Shown one piece after another: positions 26,112 through 35,051 of a stretch of 64,000 nt of DNA. The DNA is from Prochlorococcus marinus CUG1417. GTDB lineage: Bacteria; Cyanobacteriota; Cyanobacteriia; PCC-6307; Cyanobiaceae. The stretch covers positions 372,001-436,000 of the forward strand of contig NZ_JAAORN010000001.1 of assembly GCF_017695975.1 (NCBI RefSeq), read 5' to 3'. A program made the position numbers and the translations under genes. Each line of letters opens with the position of its first letter. The stretch's first letter is position 1. Below the pieces are notes generated by a model, which did not search any database, was not told the DNA's origin, and saw nothing but the letters and a program-made list of their open reading frames with translations.

Positions 26112-26141
26112 ATTATAGGCGTATTTTTAACTGCATGTCTA
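26112..26141 (-). promoter_or_regulatory. Sigma-70-type promoter for the DUF4278 unit
   Basis: On the - strand TAGACA (five of six matches to TTGACA), an 18-base spacer and a perfect TATAAT lie just upstream of the leader. The expected transcript start is G at about 26105, which would place a hairpin exactly at the RNA 5' end. This is the best-formed promoter seen in the window. Confidence 0.7.
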
Positions 26142-26266
26142 GCTTTTACAAATAGAAACGAAGATTTAATGTTTTTTTAATTATTATCTTAGGTAAATTT
26201 TTTTATAAATAGTCTCTAAAAAGGTTTATGTTTATATTTGGTTTAATCTTCATGTAACTATTTTTT

Positions 26267-26524
26267 ATGACAGGTTTTTTATATTTCTTGGGAAATACTT
26301 TAAGGTGGCCAGTGTTAAAGCCAAAAGAATTTTTTTCACTTCATGCTTATTTTTCAATTATTTATTTGATAACTTTTACTTTGAGTAAATATGATGTAAG
26401 CCAATCAAATTTAGTTTTTACTTTAGGAATTCTTGCACCCCTTTTAATCGCTATTGGTCAAGGACTTCCAATTGATTGCCTTGATATGGAATCATCTTTG
26501 TTGAAGGAATTAAAAACTAAATAA
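26267..26524 (+). CDS. Hypothetical small membrane protein
   Basis: Protein of 85 residues with two likely membrane segments (about 25-42 and 48-64) and short polar ends; the middle is aromatic-rich (SLHAYFSIIYLITF). No family motif is recognised. It converges with the Nfu gene and is preceded by a 150-base AT-rich gap shared with the divergent DUF4278 promoter. Codon use looks like that of neighbours, which supports it as a real gene. Confidence 0.6.
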   Translation: MTGFLYFLGNTLRWPVLKPKEFFSLHAYFSIIYLITFTLSKYDVSQSNLVFTLGILAPLLIAIGQGLPIDCLDMESSLLKELKTK

Positions 26525-26545
26525 TATATATTTAGTTAAAAATTT

Positions 26546-26791
26546 TTATAAAACCTGGACAACTTCGCTTATTTCAGGAATCATTTCTTTTAACTTTCTT
26601 TCAATACCCATTTTGAGAGTCATAGTGCTACTTGGGCAACTACCACATGCTCCTTGAAGTCTGACTTTGACAATTGGACCATCTATTTCTGCAATCTCTA
26701 CATTTCCTCCATCAGAAATTAAAAAAGGTCTTAGCTCGTCAAGGACTTTTTCTACATTTTCGTTTGTCAGGGAGAGTGTTTCAGTACTCAT
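26546..26791 (-). CDS. NifU-like iron-sulfur scaffold (Nfu/CnfU type)
   Basis: Single-domain Nfu protein of 81 residues that assembles and passes on Fe-S clusters, in cyanobacteria mainly to photosystem I and ferredoxin. The conserved block [25 protein letters not shown] places the cluster-ligating cysteines at 49 and 52 (CGSC), followed by [12 protein letters not shown]. It lacks an extra N-terminal domain, which is normal for cyanobacterial NfuA/CnfU. It is divergent from mqo, 70 bases away. Confidence 0.93.
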   Translation of the reverse strand: MSTETLSLTNENVEKVLDELRPFLISDGGNVEIAEIDGPIVKVRLQGACGSCPSSTMTLKMGIERKLKEMIPEISEVVQVL

Positions 26792-26861
26792 AATTTTGGA
26801 TTAACTTTATAATAAGCCTAGAAAGAAATCTGATTAATTGCAAAAAAGATAATTTTCTGTT

Positions 26862-28358
26862 GTGACTTCATCTAAAAATCCCACTAATGACAATACATAC
26901 TTTGATGCAGTCTTAGTAGGAGCAGGGATAATGAGTAGTACTTTAGCCCTCCTAATTTCAGAAGTTTTACCAGATATAAAATTTCTTATTATAGAAAAAT
27001 TAAATGCTCCAGGAAGTGAAAGTACTGGCGCTTTTAATAATGCAGGTACAGGACATGCGGCTAATTGCGAATTAAACTATACACCTTTAGATGAAAAAGG
27101 AAATCTAAAAATAGATAAAGCGCTCTCAATAAATCGTTCTTTTGAAACATCCATGTCTTTATGGGCCTCATTGTATGAAGCAGGGAAAATTGATATTAAG
27201 AAGTTTCTAAAATTTATTCCTCATATTAGCTTTGTGTCTGGTGAGGAAAATATTTCTTTTTTAAAAAAAAGATTTCAGAAAATGACCGAAAATCCTGAAT
27301 TTATCGATATGGAATTTTCTACATCTTTTGATGAAATTTCATCATGGGCTCCTCTAATAACAAAAGATAGAAATCCATCTACTCAAATTGCTGCTACTAG
27401 AATAGGTAGAGGAACTGATATTAATTTTGAGGCTCTAACTAAAGAGTATTTGTCATTAGTTTCCTTAAACAAAAATGTTGAAATTAGATACAAAACAGAA
27501 TTAGTAGATTTAAAAAAAATTGATAAAAAACAATGGGAACTAGAAATCAGTTCTGAAGGTAGAAAAATTTCAATTAGAACTGGCTACGTTTTTCTTGGTG
27601 CTGGTGGAAAAACAATTAATTATTTACAAAAATCAAAAATCCCAGAAGCAAAAAGTTATGGTGGATTTCCTGTTAGTGGGAAATGGCTTATTTGCGAGAA
27701 AAAAGATTTAACAGAAAAACATAACTCAAAAGTTTATGGTAAAGCTGATATTGGATCGCCACCAATGTCTGTGCCTCATTTAGACACAAGATGGATTGAT
27801 AATAAAAAACTTCTTTTATATGGACCTTTTGCTGGATTTACAACGAAATTTCTAAAACAAAGTTCATACTTTGACTTATTTAGTTCAATTAAAAAGAATA
27901 ATATTTTTTCTATGTTAGACGTTGGTTTCAAGAACAATGATTTAATTAATTACTTAATATCACAATCATTAAAGAACCATAACTCAAGAGTTGAAAATTT
28001 AAAGAATATGATGCCATCGGCTAATTCGTCTGATTGGTATTTAAAGAATGCTGGTCAAAGAGTCCAAATAATTAAAAAAACTGAAGCTGGTGGTTCTTTG
28101 AAATTTGGAACTGAGATTGTGAATTCATCTGATGGTTCATTATCTGCTTTGTTAGGGGCTTCTCCCGGAGCAAGTACTGCGGTCTCAATTATGGTAAAGG
28201 TTCTAGAAAAATCTGTCTTATTTTTAAACAACAAGCATAATCTTCAGAAAAAAATAAATGACTTAATCTATCCAGAGCTATCGGACTCTGAAAATAACAG
28301 TACCTTCATAAAAGACATCAAAAAAAGAAATAATTCTATTTTTGGTTTCCATCCATAA
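26862..28358 (+). CDS. mqo: Malate:quinone oxidoreductase
   Basis: FAD-dependent, membrane-associated enzyme that oxidises malate to oxaloacetate and reduces quinone. The FAD-binding N terminus [16 protein letters not shown]-like segment and [23 protein letters not shown] are family hallmarks. Further conserved blocks are [21 protein letters not shown] and [13 protein letters not shown] near the C terminus. The 498-residue length is normal. GTG start. In picocyanobacteria with an incomplete TCA cycle it would feed electrons to the plastoquinone pool. That role is inferred from family knowledge. Confidence 0.94.
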   Translation: MTSSKNPTNDNTYFDAVLVGAGIMSSTLALLISEVLPDIKFLIIEKLNAPGSESTGAFNNAGTGHAANCELNYTPLDEKGNLKIDKALSINRSFETSMSLWASLYEAGKIDIKKFLKFIPHISFVSGEENISFLKKRFQKMTENPEFIDMEFSTSFDEISSWAPLITKDRNPSTQIAATRIGRGTDINFEALTKEYLSLVSLNKNVEIRYKTELVDLKKIDKKQWELEISSEGRKISIRTGYVFLGAGGKTINYLQKSKIPEAKSYGGFPVSGKWLICEKKDLTEKHNSKVYGKADIGSPPMSVPHLDTRWIDNKKLLLYGPFAGFTTKFLKQSSYFDLFSSIKKNNIFSMLDVGFKNNDLINYLISQSLKNHNSRVENLKNMMPSANSSDWYLKNAGQRVQIIKKTEAGGSLKFGTEIVNSSDGSLSALLGASPGASTAVSIMVKVLEKSVLFLNNKHNLQKKINDLIYPELSDSENNSTFIKDIKKRNNSIFGFHP

Positions 28359-28413
28359 TTCTAATTAGCTAGTATTAACCAAGATGTAATAAGAGGAGAA
28401 TTTTTCTTTCTAT

Positions 28414-30222
28414 ATGACTGATATATCGGTTTCAAAAATTAGAAATTTCTGCATAATCGCTCATATTGACCATGGTAAATCGACCCTTGCAGATAGGTTG
28501 CTCCAAGATACTGGTACTGTGCAGCAAAGGGATATGCAAGAACAATTTTTGGACAGTATGGATCTTGAAAGAGAGAGAGGAATTACTATCAAGTTACAAG
28601 CCGCTAGGATGAAATATAAAGCTGACGATTCTCAAGAATATGTCTTGAACTTAATAGATACTCCTGGGCATGTTGATTTCTCTTATGAGGTTAGTAGATC
28701 TCTTCAGGCTTGTGAAGGCGCTTTACTCGTTGTTGATGCTAGTCAAGGAGTAGAAGCTCAAACCTTAGCTAATGTTTATCTTGCCTTAGAAAATAATCTT
28801 GAAATTATTCCTGTTTTAAATAAAGTAGATTTACCAGGTGCTGATGCTGAAAAAATAAAACAAGAAATAGAGGAAATTATTGGACTTGATACATCTAATG
28901 CTATAAATTGTTCAGCAAAAACTGGAGTTGGTATTAAAGATATTTTGGAAGCAATCGTAAGAAGAGTACCTCCTCCTCAAGATGAAATTAAACTACCTAC
29001 AAAAGCACTGATTTTTGATTCTTATTATGATCCTTATAGGGGAGTTATTGTTTATTTCAGGGTGATATCTGGGTCTCTTAATAAGAGAGAAAAAATATTA
29101 TTAATGGCAAGTAAGAAAAATTATGAACTAGATGAGATAGGAATAATGGCCCCTGATCAGCAGCAAGTTGATGAATTACATGCGGGAGAAGTTGGATATT
29201 TAGCTGCTTCTATAAAATCAGTTGCTGATGCGAGAGTGGGAGATACGATTACTCTTTTAAATTCACCTGCCAATGATCCTTTGCCTGGTTATAAGACAGC
29301 AAATCCTATGGTTTTTTGTGGCTTATTCCCTACTGATGCTGATCAATTTCCAGATTTAAGAGTATCACTAGAAAAATTACAATTATCTGATGCAGCTTTA
29401 AAATATGAGCCCGAAACCAGTAGCGCCATGGGCTTCGGATTTAGGTGCGGATTCCTAGGACTTCTTCATATGGAGATTGTTCAAGAAAGATTAGAAAGAG
29501 AATATGACTTGGATCTAATCGTAACGGCACCATCAGTTATTTATAAGGTTAACTTAAATCAGCAGGAACATATCTTTATTGATAATCCTTCTACAATTCC
29601 TGATCCACAACTTAGAGAATCAATAGAAGAGCCTTATGTGAAAATGGAAATTTATGCTCCCAATGAATTTAATGGAACATTAATGGGTTTATGTCAGGAA
29701 AGAAGGGGAGTATTTATAGATATGAAATATATAACAACAGATCGAGTTACCTTGATTTATGAAATTCCATTAGCAGAAGTAGTTACAGATTTCTTTGATC
29801 AAATGAAAAGTAGAACCCAAGGTTATGCATCAATGGAATATCATTTGATTGGCTATAGAAAAAATGACCTTGTTAGATTAGATGTTCTAATAAACTCAGA
29901 AAGAGCAGATCCATTAACTTCTATTGTTCATAAAGATAAGGCTTATGGAATTGGCAGAAGTTTAGTTGAGAAATTAAAAGAACTTATTCCAAAACAACAA
30001 TTTAAAATACCTATTCAAGCATCAATCGGTAGTAGGATTATTGCAAGTGAAAGCATAAGTGCTTTGCGAAAAGATGTATTATCTAAATGTTATGGAGGGG
30101 ATATTTCTAGGAAGAAGAAACTTTTAAAGAAACAAGCCAAAGGTAAAAAGAGGATGAAGGCAATGGGTAAAGTTGAAGTCCCTCAAGAAGCTTTTATGGC
30201 AGTCTTGAAATTGAACCAGTAA
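28414..30222 (+). CDS. lepA: Elongation factor 4 (LepA)
   Basis: Translational GTPase that back-translocates or rescues stalled ribosomes. The P-loop AHIDHGKST lies at 16-24, followed by the RERGITIK switch 1, DTPGHVDF, and NKVDLPGA base-recognition motif. Domains II, III and V and the LepA-specific C-terminal domain (rich in Lys: [18 protein letters not shown]) are complete. The 602-residue length is standard. It follows mqo by 55 bases. Confidence 0.97.
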
Positions 30223-30301
30223 TTTCTTTGAATTTAAAATTTATAGCTATTTATTTTTAAAAGAATTGGGTATATTTCATTTATATCTTTAAAACAAGAT
30301 T

Positions 30302-31147
30302 TTGGATATTAACTCATCTAATCGTGTCGGCGCAAATATCAGAAAAGCTGGATTTTTAATTGTACTTTTTTATCTTCTTGTTGTCTTGATAATGAAATTT
30401 TTAGAGGCCAATAATTTTTTTGGCTATTCATTTTCAATGTTAAGCAATGATATCTTTGCACCTCCTTCTCTTAATCATTTTTGTGGCACAGATAGATTAG
30501 GAAGAGATGTTTGCTTAAGAACTTTGCAAGGATCATCATTAGCAATAGAAGTTGTATTCTTAGCTATTCTTTTTTCATTAAGTTTGGGTTTGCCATTGGG
30601 ATTATTAAGTGGATATTTTGGTGGTTTTTTTGATAAATGCTTATCACTAATAATGGATACTATTTTTTCAATACCTGTAATTTTGCTTTCAGTTGTTGTG
30701 GCTTTTGTATTGGGCAAGGGTATCCTTAACGCGGCTTTGGCATTGTGTATTGTTTACTCTCCTCAATATTTTAGATTGATCAGAAATCAGACAATATTGG
30801 TTAAATCCGAAACTTATGTGGAGGCAGCTCAAGTTGCAGGAGCTGATGTTAAAAAAATTATTTTTAAATATATTCTCCCAAATGTAATAACACCATTGCC
30901 TATTTTGCTTACCCTAAATGCTGCAGATGCTGTTTTGGTATTAGGAAGTTTAGGGTTTTTAGGCCTTGGCGTTCCTGCAGATGTCCCAGAGTGGGGAAGT
31001 GATTTAAATCTGGCTCTTGCCGCTTTACCTACAGGTATCTGGTGGACGGCTTTGTTCCCTGGTTTGGCAATGTTTTTTTTGGTTTTAGGTCTTTCTTTTA
31101 TAGGAGAGGACCTTGAAGAAATTTTTGATAGTCAAAATTCTGAATAA
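30302..31147 (+). CDS. DppC-like ABC transporter permease (peptide/nickel family)
   Basis: Inner-membrane permease of 281 residues with about six hydrophobic segments. An N-terminal membrane span is followed by HFCGTDRLGRDVCLRTLQGS, the typical DppC/OppC start of the permease domain. The EAA-type loop ETYVEAAQVAGADVKKIIFKYILPN couples to the ATPase. TTG start. No DppB, ATPase or binding-protein partner lies next to it, so partners must be encoded elsewhere and the substrate is unknown. Confidence 0.87.
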   Translation: MDINSSNRVGANIRKAGFLIVLFYLLVVLIMKFLEANNFFGYSFSMLSNDIFAPPSLNHFCGTDRLGRDVCLRTLQGSSLAIEVVFLAILFSLSLGLPLGLLSGYFGGFFDKCLSLIMDTIFSIPVILLSVVVAFVLGKGILNAALALCIVYSPQYFRLIRNQTILVKSETYVEAAQVAGADVKKIIFKYILPNVITPLPILLTLNAADAVLVLGSLGFLGLGVPADVPEWGSDLNLALAALPTGIWWTALFPGLAMFFLVLGLSFIGEDLEEIFDSQNSE

Positions 31148-31149
31148 AT

Positions 31150-31821
31150 TTAGTTATCTGTAATAGGATCAAGTTCTCCTTGATCATTCAACTTTGGATA
31201 TTCTTTAGCTGATTTTTTATACACCTCAGCTAATTCTGGGTAACACCATTCAAAAAGTGTTTTTTGATATTCAACCATATTTAACCCTTCTCCATTAGCG
31301 GGTAATATACCTTTATTTTTTCTTTGGCGAACCGCTTCAAATAATAATATAGAAGCGGCAACAGAAACATTCAGGGATTGAACCATACCTCTCATAGGTA
31401 TAAAAATTGATTGATCTACCATTGATATAAGTTCATTACTTAGTCCCCATTTTTCTGCTCCTAAAACGAAACATGTATTTTGAGAATAATCAAAATTTCT
31501 ATAATCTACTGATTCACTATTAAGAGTCGTTCCATATAATTTAAAACCCTTATTCTTTAAATCAGATATTGCTGTGATAGTGTTTTCATGATTATTCAGT
31601 TTTACCCATTTTTGACTTCCTTGAGCAGTACTATTAAAAGTCTTAACGGCATTCGTTTTGCTAATAAAATTTGCTTCGAAAACTCCTGCTGCATCACATG
31701 TCCTTAATATCGCAGATAAATTATGTGGTTTATTGACATCCTCAACTAAAACAGTCAAGTTTTTCATTCTGCAATCTAAAACACTTTTGATTCGTTCAAA
31801 TCTTCTTGGCAAAATTGACAT
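31150..31821 (-). CDS. trmH: tRNA (guanosine-2'-O)-methyltransferase TrmH
   Basis: SPOUT-family RNA methyltransferase that makes Gm18 in tRNA. Motif 1 (KPHNLSAILRTCDAAGVFEA), motif 2 (FVLGAEKWGLS) and motif 3 (IPMRGMVQSLNVSVAASILLFE) are intact and form the trefoil-knot SAM site. The N-terminal SILPRRFERIKSVL matches the TrmH subgroup rather than RlmB. The length is 223 residues. It converges with the permease across two bases. Confidence 0.9.
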   Translation of the reverse strand: MSILPRRFERIKSVLDCRMKNLTVLVEDVNKPHNLSAILRTCDAAGVFEANFISKTNAVKTFNSTAQGSQKWVKLNNHENTITAISDLKNKGFKLYGTTLNSESVDYRNFDYSQNTCFVLGAEKWGLSNELISMVDQSIFIPMRGMVQSLNVSVAASILLFEAVRQRKNKGILPANGEGLNMVEYQKTLFEWCYPELAEVYKKSAKEYPKLNDQGELDPITDN

Positions 31822-31917
31822 TTATAATTTTTTCACACTTTTAAATTATATTCAAAAAATATTGATTACCTATCAAATCTCTTGGTTTATAATATTTTGG
31901 TAGTTTAAATTAACTCA

Positions 31918-32121
31918 ATGGCATACATAGAATGGGACTATACAGTAATAACAAGTATGGTAGAAAAACAAGGGTGGGATTTACCTGATCGGGAATCGGA
32001 AGAATGGAATAAATTTAACGATGAATTAGGAGAAAAAATGAGAGGTGTTGGACTTATTTTTGAAAAATATTGTAAATTTACACCTGACGTAGGAGAAGGA
32101 GTTCATCTTCTAGATGACTGA
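31918..32121 (+). CDS. Hypothetical acidic protein
   Basis: Protein of 67 residues, acidic and Trp-containing (IEWDYTV, GWDLPDRESEEWNKFNDELGEKM), with no membrane segment or known motif. The frame is well formed, with neighbour-like composition. It is divergent from trmH and is followed by palindromes. Small picocyanobacterial proteins of this kind are commonly uncharacterised. Confidence 0.6.
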   Translation: MAYIEWDYTVITSMVEKQGWDLPDRESEEWNKFNDELGEKMRGVGLIFEKYCKFTPDVGEGVHLLDD

Positions 32122-32138
32122 TCATAAATAGTTTTAAA

Positions 32139-32180
32139 CCATTGATGTATCCCTTAATCAATGGCTTATTAATTAATAAG
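32139..32180. repeat. Adjacent inverted repeats upstream of the photolyase module
   Basis: CCATTGAT, ten bases, ATCAATGG forms an 8-bp stem. It is followed immediately by the perfect 16-base palindrome CTTATTAATTAATAAG. The pair lies just after the small acidic protein gene and about 120 bases before the next run. It could terminate the first gene or bind a regulator. Confidence 0.45.
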
Positions 32181-32220
32181 ATAATATAATTTCACTAAAT
32201 TAGAACTGGCAATTATTAAG

Positions 32221-32232
32221 GCTTTATAAAGC
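32221..32232. repeat. 12-base palindrome upstream of the DCC gene
   Basis: GCTTTATAAAGC is perfectly self-complementary and lies 67 bases before the ATG of the DCC-family gene. It is possibly an operator for the downstream run. Only the symmetry is seen. Confidence 0.3.
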
Positions 32233-32298
32233 TTATACTCTAAAAAAAATTTTTTATTCCACAAAAAAGTAATTTAATTTCTATATTTGAATAAAAAT

Positions 32299-32688
32299 AT
32301 GAAAAATAAATTAACTTTTTTATTTGATGGTGGTTGTCCACTTTGTTTGAGAGAAACCAATTTTCTTAAAAAAAGAGATACCTTAAATCAAATTACATTT
32401 ATAGATATTAATAGTAAGGATTATGATCAAAGTCTTTTTAATGACATCTCATATTCAGAAGCTATGTCAAACCTGCATGGGATTATTGAAAATGGTGAAA
32501 TTATTAGGGGACTAGACGTACTTGCATATTCTTATGAATTAGTTGGTTTAGGTTGGGTTTATTATCCCTTGAAGATTAAGCTCTTATCTCCATTATTGAG
32601 ATTGGTCTACAGATATTGGGCAAAATATAGACTTCAAATTACAGGTAGATCCGATATTGAAAAACTTTGTACCTCACAATGTGAATAA
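32299..32688 (+). CDS. DCC family thiol-disulfide protein (YuxK-like)
   Basis: Protein of 129 residues of the DCC family, named for its N-terminal D-x-x-C-x-x-C motif, here FDGGCPLCLRE with Cys13 and Cys16. A HG-containing helix (LHGIIENGEII) and the C-terminal YRYWAKYRLQITGR segment match family members. A TTG four codons earlier is open, but the ATG of MKNKLTFLFDGG gives the family start. Predicted to have a thioredoxin-like redox role; the substrate is unknown. It leads a run with a DUF2805, a DUF2256 and a photolyase-related gene, spaced by two to five bases. Confidence 0.85.
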   Translation: MKNKLTFLFDGGCPLCLRETNFLKKRDTLNQITFIDINSKDYDQSLFNDISYSEAMSNLHGIIENGEIIRGLDVLAYSYELVGLGWVYYPLKIKLLSPLLRLVYRYWAKYRLQITGRSDIEKLCTSQCE

Positions 32689-32693
32689 TAAAT

Positions 32694-32930
32694 ATGGAAA
32701 GTATCGATATAGATAGAATAATAGAAATGTGTTGGGAAGATAGAACACCCTTTGAAGCTATCGAGTATCAATTTGGTTTAAAAGAGGAAGATGCGATAAA
32801 AATTATGCGTCAAAATCTTAAACCCAAATCTTTCAAAGTCTGGAGAAAGAGAGTTTCGGGAAGAAATACAAAACATATGGCCCTTAAAGATTCAACTAGA
32901 TTTAAATCTACTCATAAAAGAAAATTATAA
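32694..32930 (+). CDS. DUF2805 / TIGR03643 family protein
   Basis: Basic protein of 78 residues. The family core is visible: IDRIIEMCWEDRTPFEAIEYQFGLKEEDAIKIMRQ, resembling a helix-turn-helix-like fold, then LKPKSFKVWRKRVSGRNTKHM and a Lys/Arg-rich tail suited to nucleic acid binding. Family function is unknown. These proteins are known to be encoded near cryptochrome/photolyase-related genes, as here. The assignment is by recognition of the WEDRTPFEAI and FKxWRKRVSGR motifs. Confidence 0.8.
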   Translation: MESIDIDRIIEMCWEDRTPFEAIEYQFGLKEEDAIKIMRQNLKPKSFKVWRKRVSGRNTKHMALKDSTRFKSTHKRKL

Positions 32931-32933
32931 ATT

Positions 32934-33065
32934 TTGAAAAATCTTTCTACTAAAACTTGTCCTGTTTGCAATAGGCCTTTTGAGTGGCGTAAAAAATGGA
33001 AAAACTGTTGGGATGATGTTATCTACTGTTCAAAAAGATGCAGTAACAGGAAATCGAAAAGATGA
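32934..33065 (+). CDS. DUF2256 zinc-ribbon micro-protein
   Basis: A 43-residue protein starting at TTG and ending at TGA that overlaps the photolyase-related gene by four bases (ATGA). The sequence has a C-x2-C pair (Cys9, Cys12 in TCPVCNRPF), a basic aromatic stretch ([10 protein letters not shown]) and a second pair Cys32-x3-Cys36 (YCSKRC), the DUF2256 pattern, predicted to bind zinc. The tail is basic (SNRKSKR). It is too short for usual gene-calling cut-offs. Family, composition and coupling to both neighbours support it as real. Confidence 0.85.
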   Translation: MKNLSTKTCPVCNRPFEWRKKWKNCWDDVIYCSKRCSNRKSKR

Positions 33066-34552
33066 AACAAGTATCAATTATTTTCCCGAATCAACTTTTT
33101 AGAGAAAGCCCAATATTAAAAATAAATTGTGAAGTTTTGATTTTGGAAGACTCATTATTTTTTGGGAATGATAAATTTCATAAATTAATTAACCATAAAA
33201 ATAAGTTAGTTTTTCATAGAGCATCTATGCTAGCTTATAAAAATTATTTAGAAATATCTGGCTTTAAAGTTTTATATATCGAAAACAAGAATAATGTTTC
33301 TACAGTTGATTACTTATTGGAATTTATTAAAAATAAATATCAGAAAATAAATCTCATTGACCCTCATGATTTTTTAATAATGAAGAGGATTAATAATTTT
33401 GTTGAAAGTAATAATTTAGCTTTAAATATTTTGCCTTCTCCTATGTTTATGAGTAGTGAAGATTTAAAAGATTTATTTGCATCAAATGCAAAAAAACCTC
33501 TTATGGGGAGATTTTATGAGAATCAAAGAAAGAGCCAAAAGATATTAGTTAATCCTGATGATACACCTGAAGGTGGTAAATGGAGTTTCGATGAAATGAA
33601 CAGAAAAAAATTACCAAAAAAAATAAATATACCCGATACACCTAAATTACAAAAAAATAAATTTGTAGTTAATGCAGAAAGGTCATTAGCCAATTTTGAT
33701 ATTGAGTTTATTGGAGAAAGTAATAACTTTTTATATCCAACTAATTTTGAAGAGGCAGATGAATGGTTAAATGATTTTTTTAAACATAGATTTTTCTTAT
33801 TTGGAGATTATGAGGATGCTATTTCTAAAGAAAATTCTTTTTTATGGCACAGTTTACTTTCTCCTCTTTTAAATAGCGGCTTATTAACCCCAGATGTAGT
33901 AGTAAATAAAGCATTACTTTTTGCAAAAAATAATAATGTTCCTATTAACTCTTTAGAGGGTTTTATTCGTCAAATTATTGGATGGAGAGAATTTATTTGC
34001 CTCGTTTATAAAAAGTACGGAACAAAGATGCGAAATAGTAATTTCTGGAATTTTGAAGATAAGCCAATTCCAAAATCTTTTTATCAAGGAAATACAGGAA
34101 TTGAACCAGTAGATGTTGTTATAAAAAATATTATTAAATTTGGTTATTGTCATCATATTGAGCGGCTAATGATTATTGGCAACTTTATGCTTCTATGTAG
34201 AATTCACCCAAACCAAGTTTATAAATGGTTTATGGAAATGTTTATTGATTCCTATGATTGGGTTATGGTCCCAAATGTTTACGGAATGAGTCAGTTTAGT
34301 GATGGTGGTATCTTTTCAACAAAGCCATATATATCAAGCTCTAATTATGTAAAAAAAATGTCTAATTTTAAAAGTGGCCCATGGTGTGAAATATGGGATG
34401 GCTTATTTTGGAAATTTATTAAAGATAATGAAAGCTTTTTTAGAAAGCAATATCGTCTGGCAATGTTAACGAGAAATCTCGATAAAATGTCAGAGGAAAA
34501 ATTAAATAATCACTTAAAAACGGCCGATAAATTTTTAAGAGATATTCATTAA
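33062..34552 (+). CDS. Photolyase-related flavoprotein (COG3046 type, (6-4)-like)
   Basis: Flavoprotein of 496 residues of the bacterial photolyase-related family (FeS-BCP/PhrB-like group). The N-terminal antenna domain is followed by a helical FAD domain with [11 protein letters not shown] near 302-312, the active-site HHIERLM at 364-370 and [18 protein letters not shown] near 399-415. Members usually bind a 4Fe-4S cluster through cysteines of an S-D-Y-C-x2-C motif. Here the equivalent loop reads [16 protein letters not shown] with only Cys442, so the cluster is probably absent. DNA repair of UV lesions is the likely role; it is not proven. Confidence 0.88.
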   Translation: MKQVSIIFPNQLFRESPILKINCEVLILEDSLFFGNDKFHKLINHKNKLVFHRASMLAYKNYLEISGFKVLYIENKNNVSTVDYLLEFIKNKYQKINLIDPHDFLIMKRINNFVESNNLALNILPSPMFMSSEDLKDLFASNAKKPLMGRFYENQRKSQKILVNPDDTPEGGKWSFDEMNRKKLPKKINIPDTPKLQKNKFVVNAERSLANFDIEFIGESNNFLYPTNFEEADEWLNDFFKHRFFLFGDYEDAISKENSFLWHSLLSPLLNSGLLTPDVVVNKALLFAKNNNVPINSLEGFIRQIIGWREFICLVYKKYGTKMRNSNFWNFEDKPIPKSFYQGNTGIEPVDVVIKNIIKFGYCHHIERLMIIGNFMLLCRIHPNQVYKWFMEMFIDSYDWVMVPNVYGMSQFSDGGIFSTKPYISSSNYVKKMSNFKSGPWCEIWDGLFWKFIKDNESFFRKQYRLAMLTRNLDKMSEEKLNNHLKTADKFLRDIH

Positions 34553-34657
34553 ATTAGGAGTAATAACCTACAGTTGACTTTGAAAAATTAAAAGAATATT
34601 ATGTTATGAAGAAATATTAAATAGGGATGTTAACTTAGAAAAAATTAGATTTATCTA

Positions 34658-34837
34658 ATGGAAATTGGTAAGCTTTTTTTAAAAAGTAATTCGACAGGTA
34701 TTATCACTTTTTCTGAGTTAGATTGGATAACTACCCATCAATCCAGTTTCACCAGGTTGGAAGAATCCATAGCAATTAAATTAGGCAGAATGCTTGATGC
34801 AGGATCTATCAATATCGGTTGCCGTTTGAAATCCTGA
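34658..34837 (+). CDS. Hypothetical 59-residue protein
   Basis: Open frame of 60 codons with ATG start, encoding a soluble helical protein (MEIGKLFLKSNSTGIITFSELDWITTHQSSF then a helix with LEESIAIKLGRMLDAGSI). Balanced amino acid use and the downstream position in an otherwise empty gap support a real gene. No family is certain. I have a weak impression of similar small proteins in marine Synechococcus and Prochlorococcus. Confidence 0.6.
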   Translation: MEIGKLFLKSNSTGIITFSELDWITTHQSSFTRLEESIAIKLGRMLDAGSINIGCRLKS

Positions 34838-34856
34838 ATAAGTTTTTATTTTAATA

Positions 34857-35000
34857 ATGAAGTATCAAAAAGAGAAAAAAATATTTTTTCGGGAAAGAAT
34901 CCATTCTTTAAATATCTTTCTTTTTTTAGGATTTAATCTTTCACTTATTTCTATCTTAGGTTTTATTTGGTTTAATTCTGCAATTGAAAAAGTAGTTTAA
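34857..35000 (+). CDS. Hypothetical 47-residue single-span membrane protein
   Basis: Starts at ATG 19 bases after the previous small gene. A basic N terminus (KYQKEKKIFFRERI) precedes one hydrophobic segment of about 20 residues (FLFLGFNLSLISILGFIWF) and a short tail, giving an N-in topology by the positive-inside rule. No family is recognised. The remaining gap to rsmB (51 bases) is plain AT-rich sequence. Confidence 0.5.
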   Translation: MKYQKEKKIFFRERIHSLNIFLFLGFNLSLISILGFIWFNSAIEKVV

Positions 35001-35051
35001 ATTTTTAAATTTTTTGTATATTAAAGTTATCTTTAAAAAATTAATTACATT

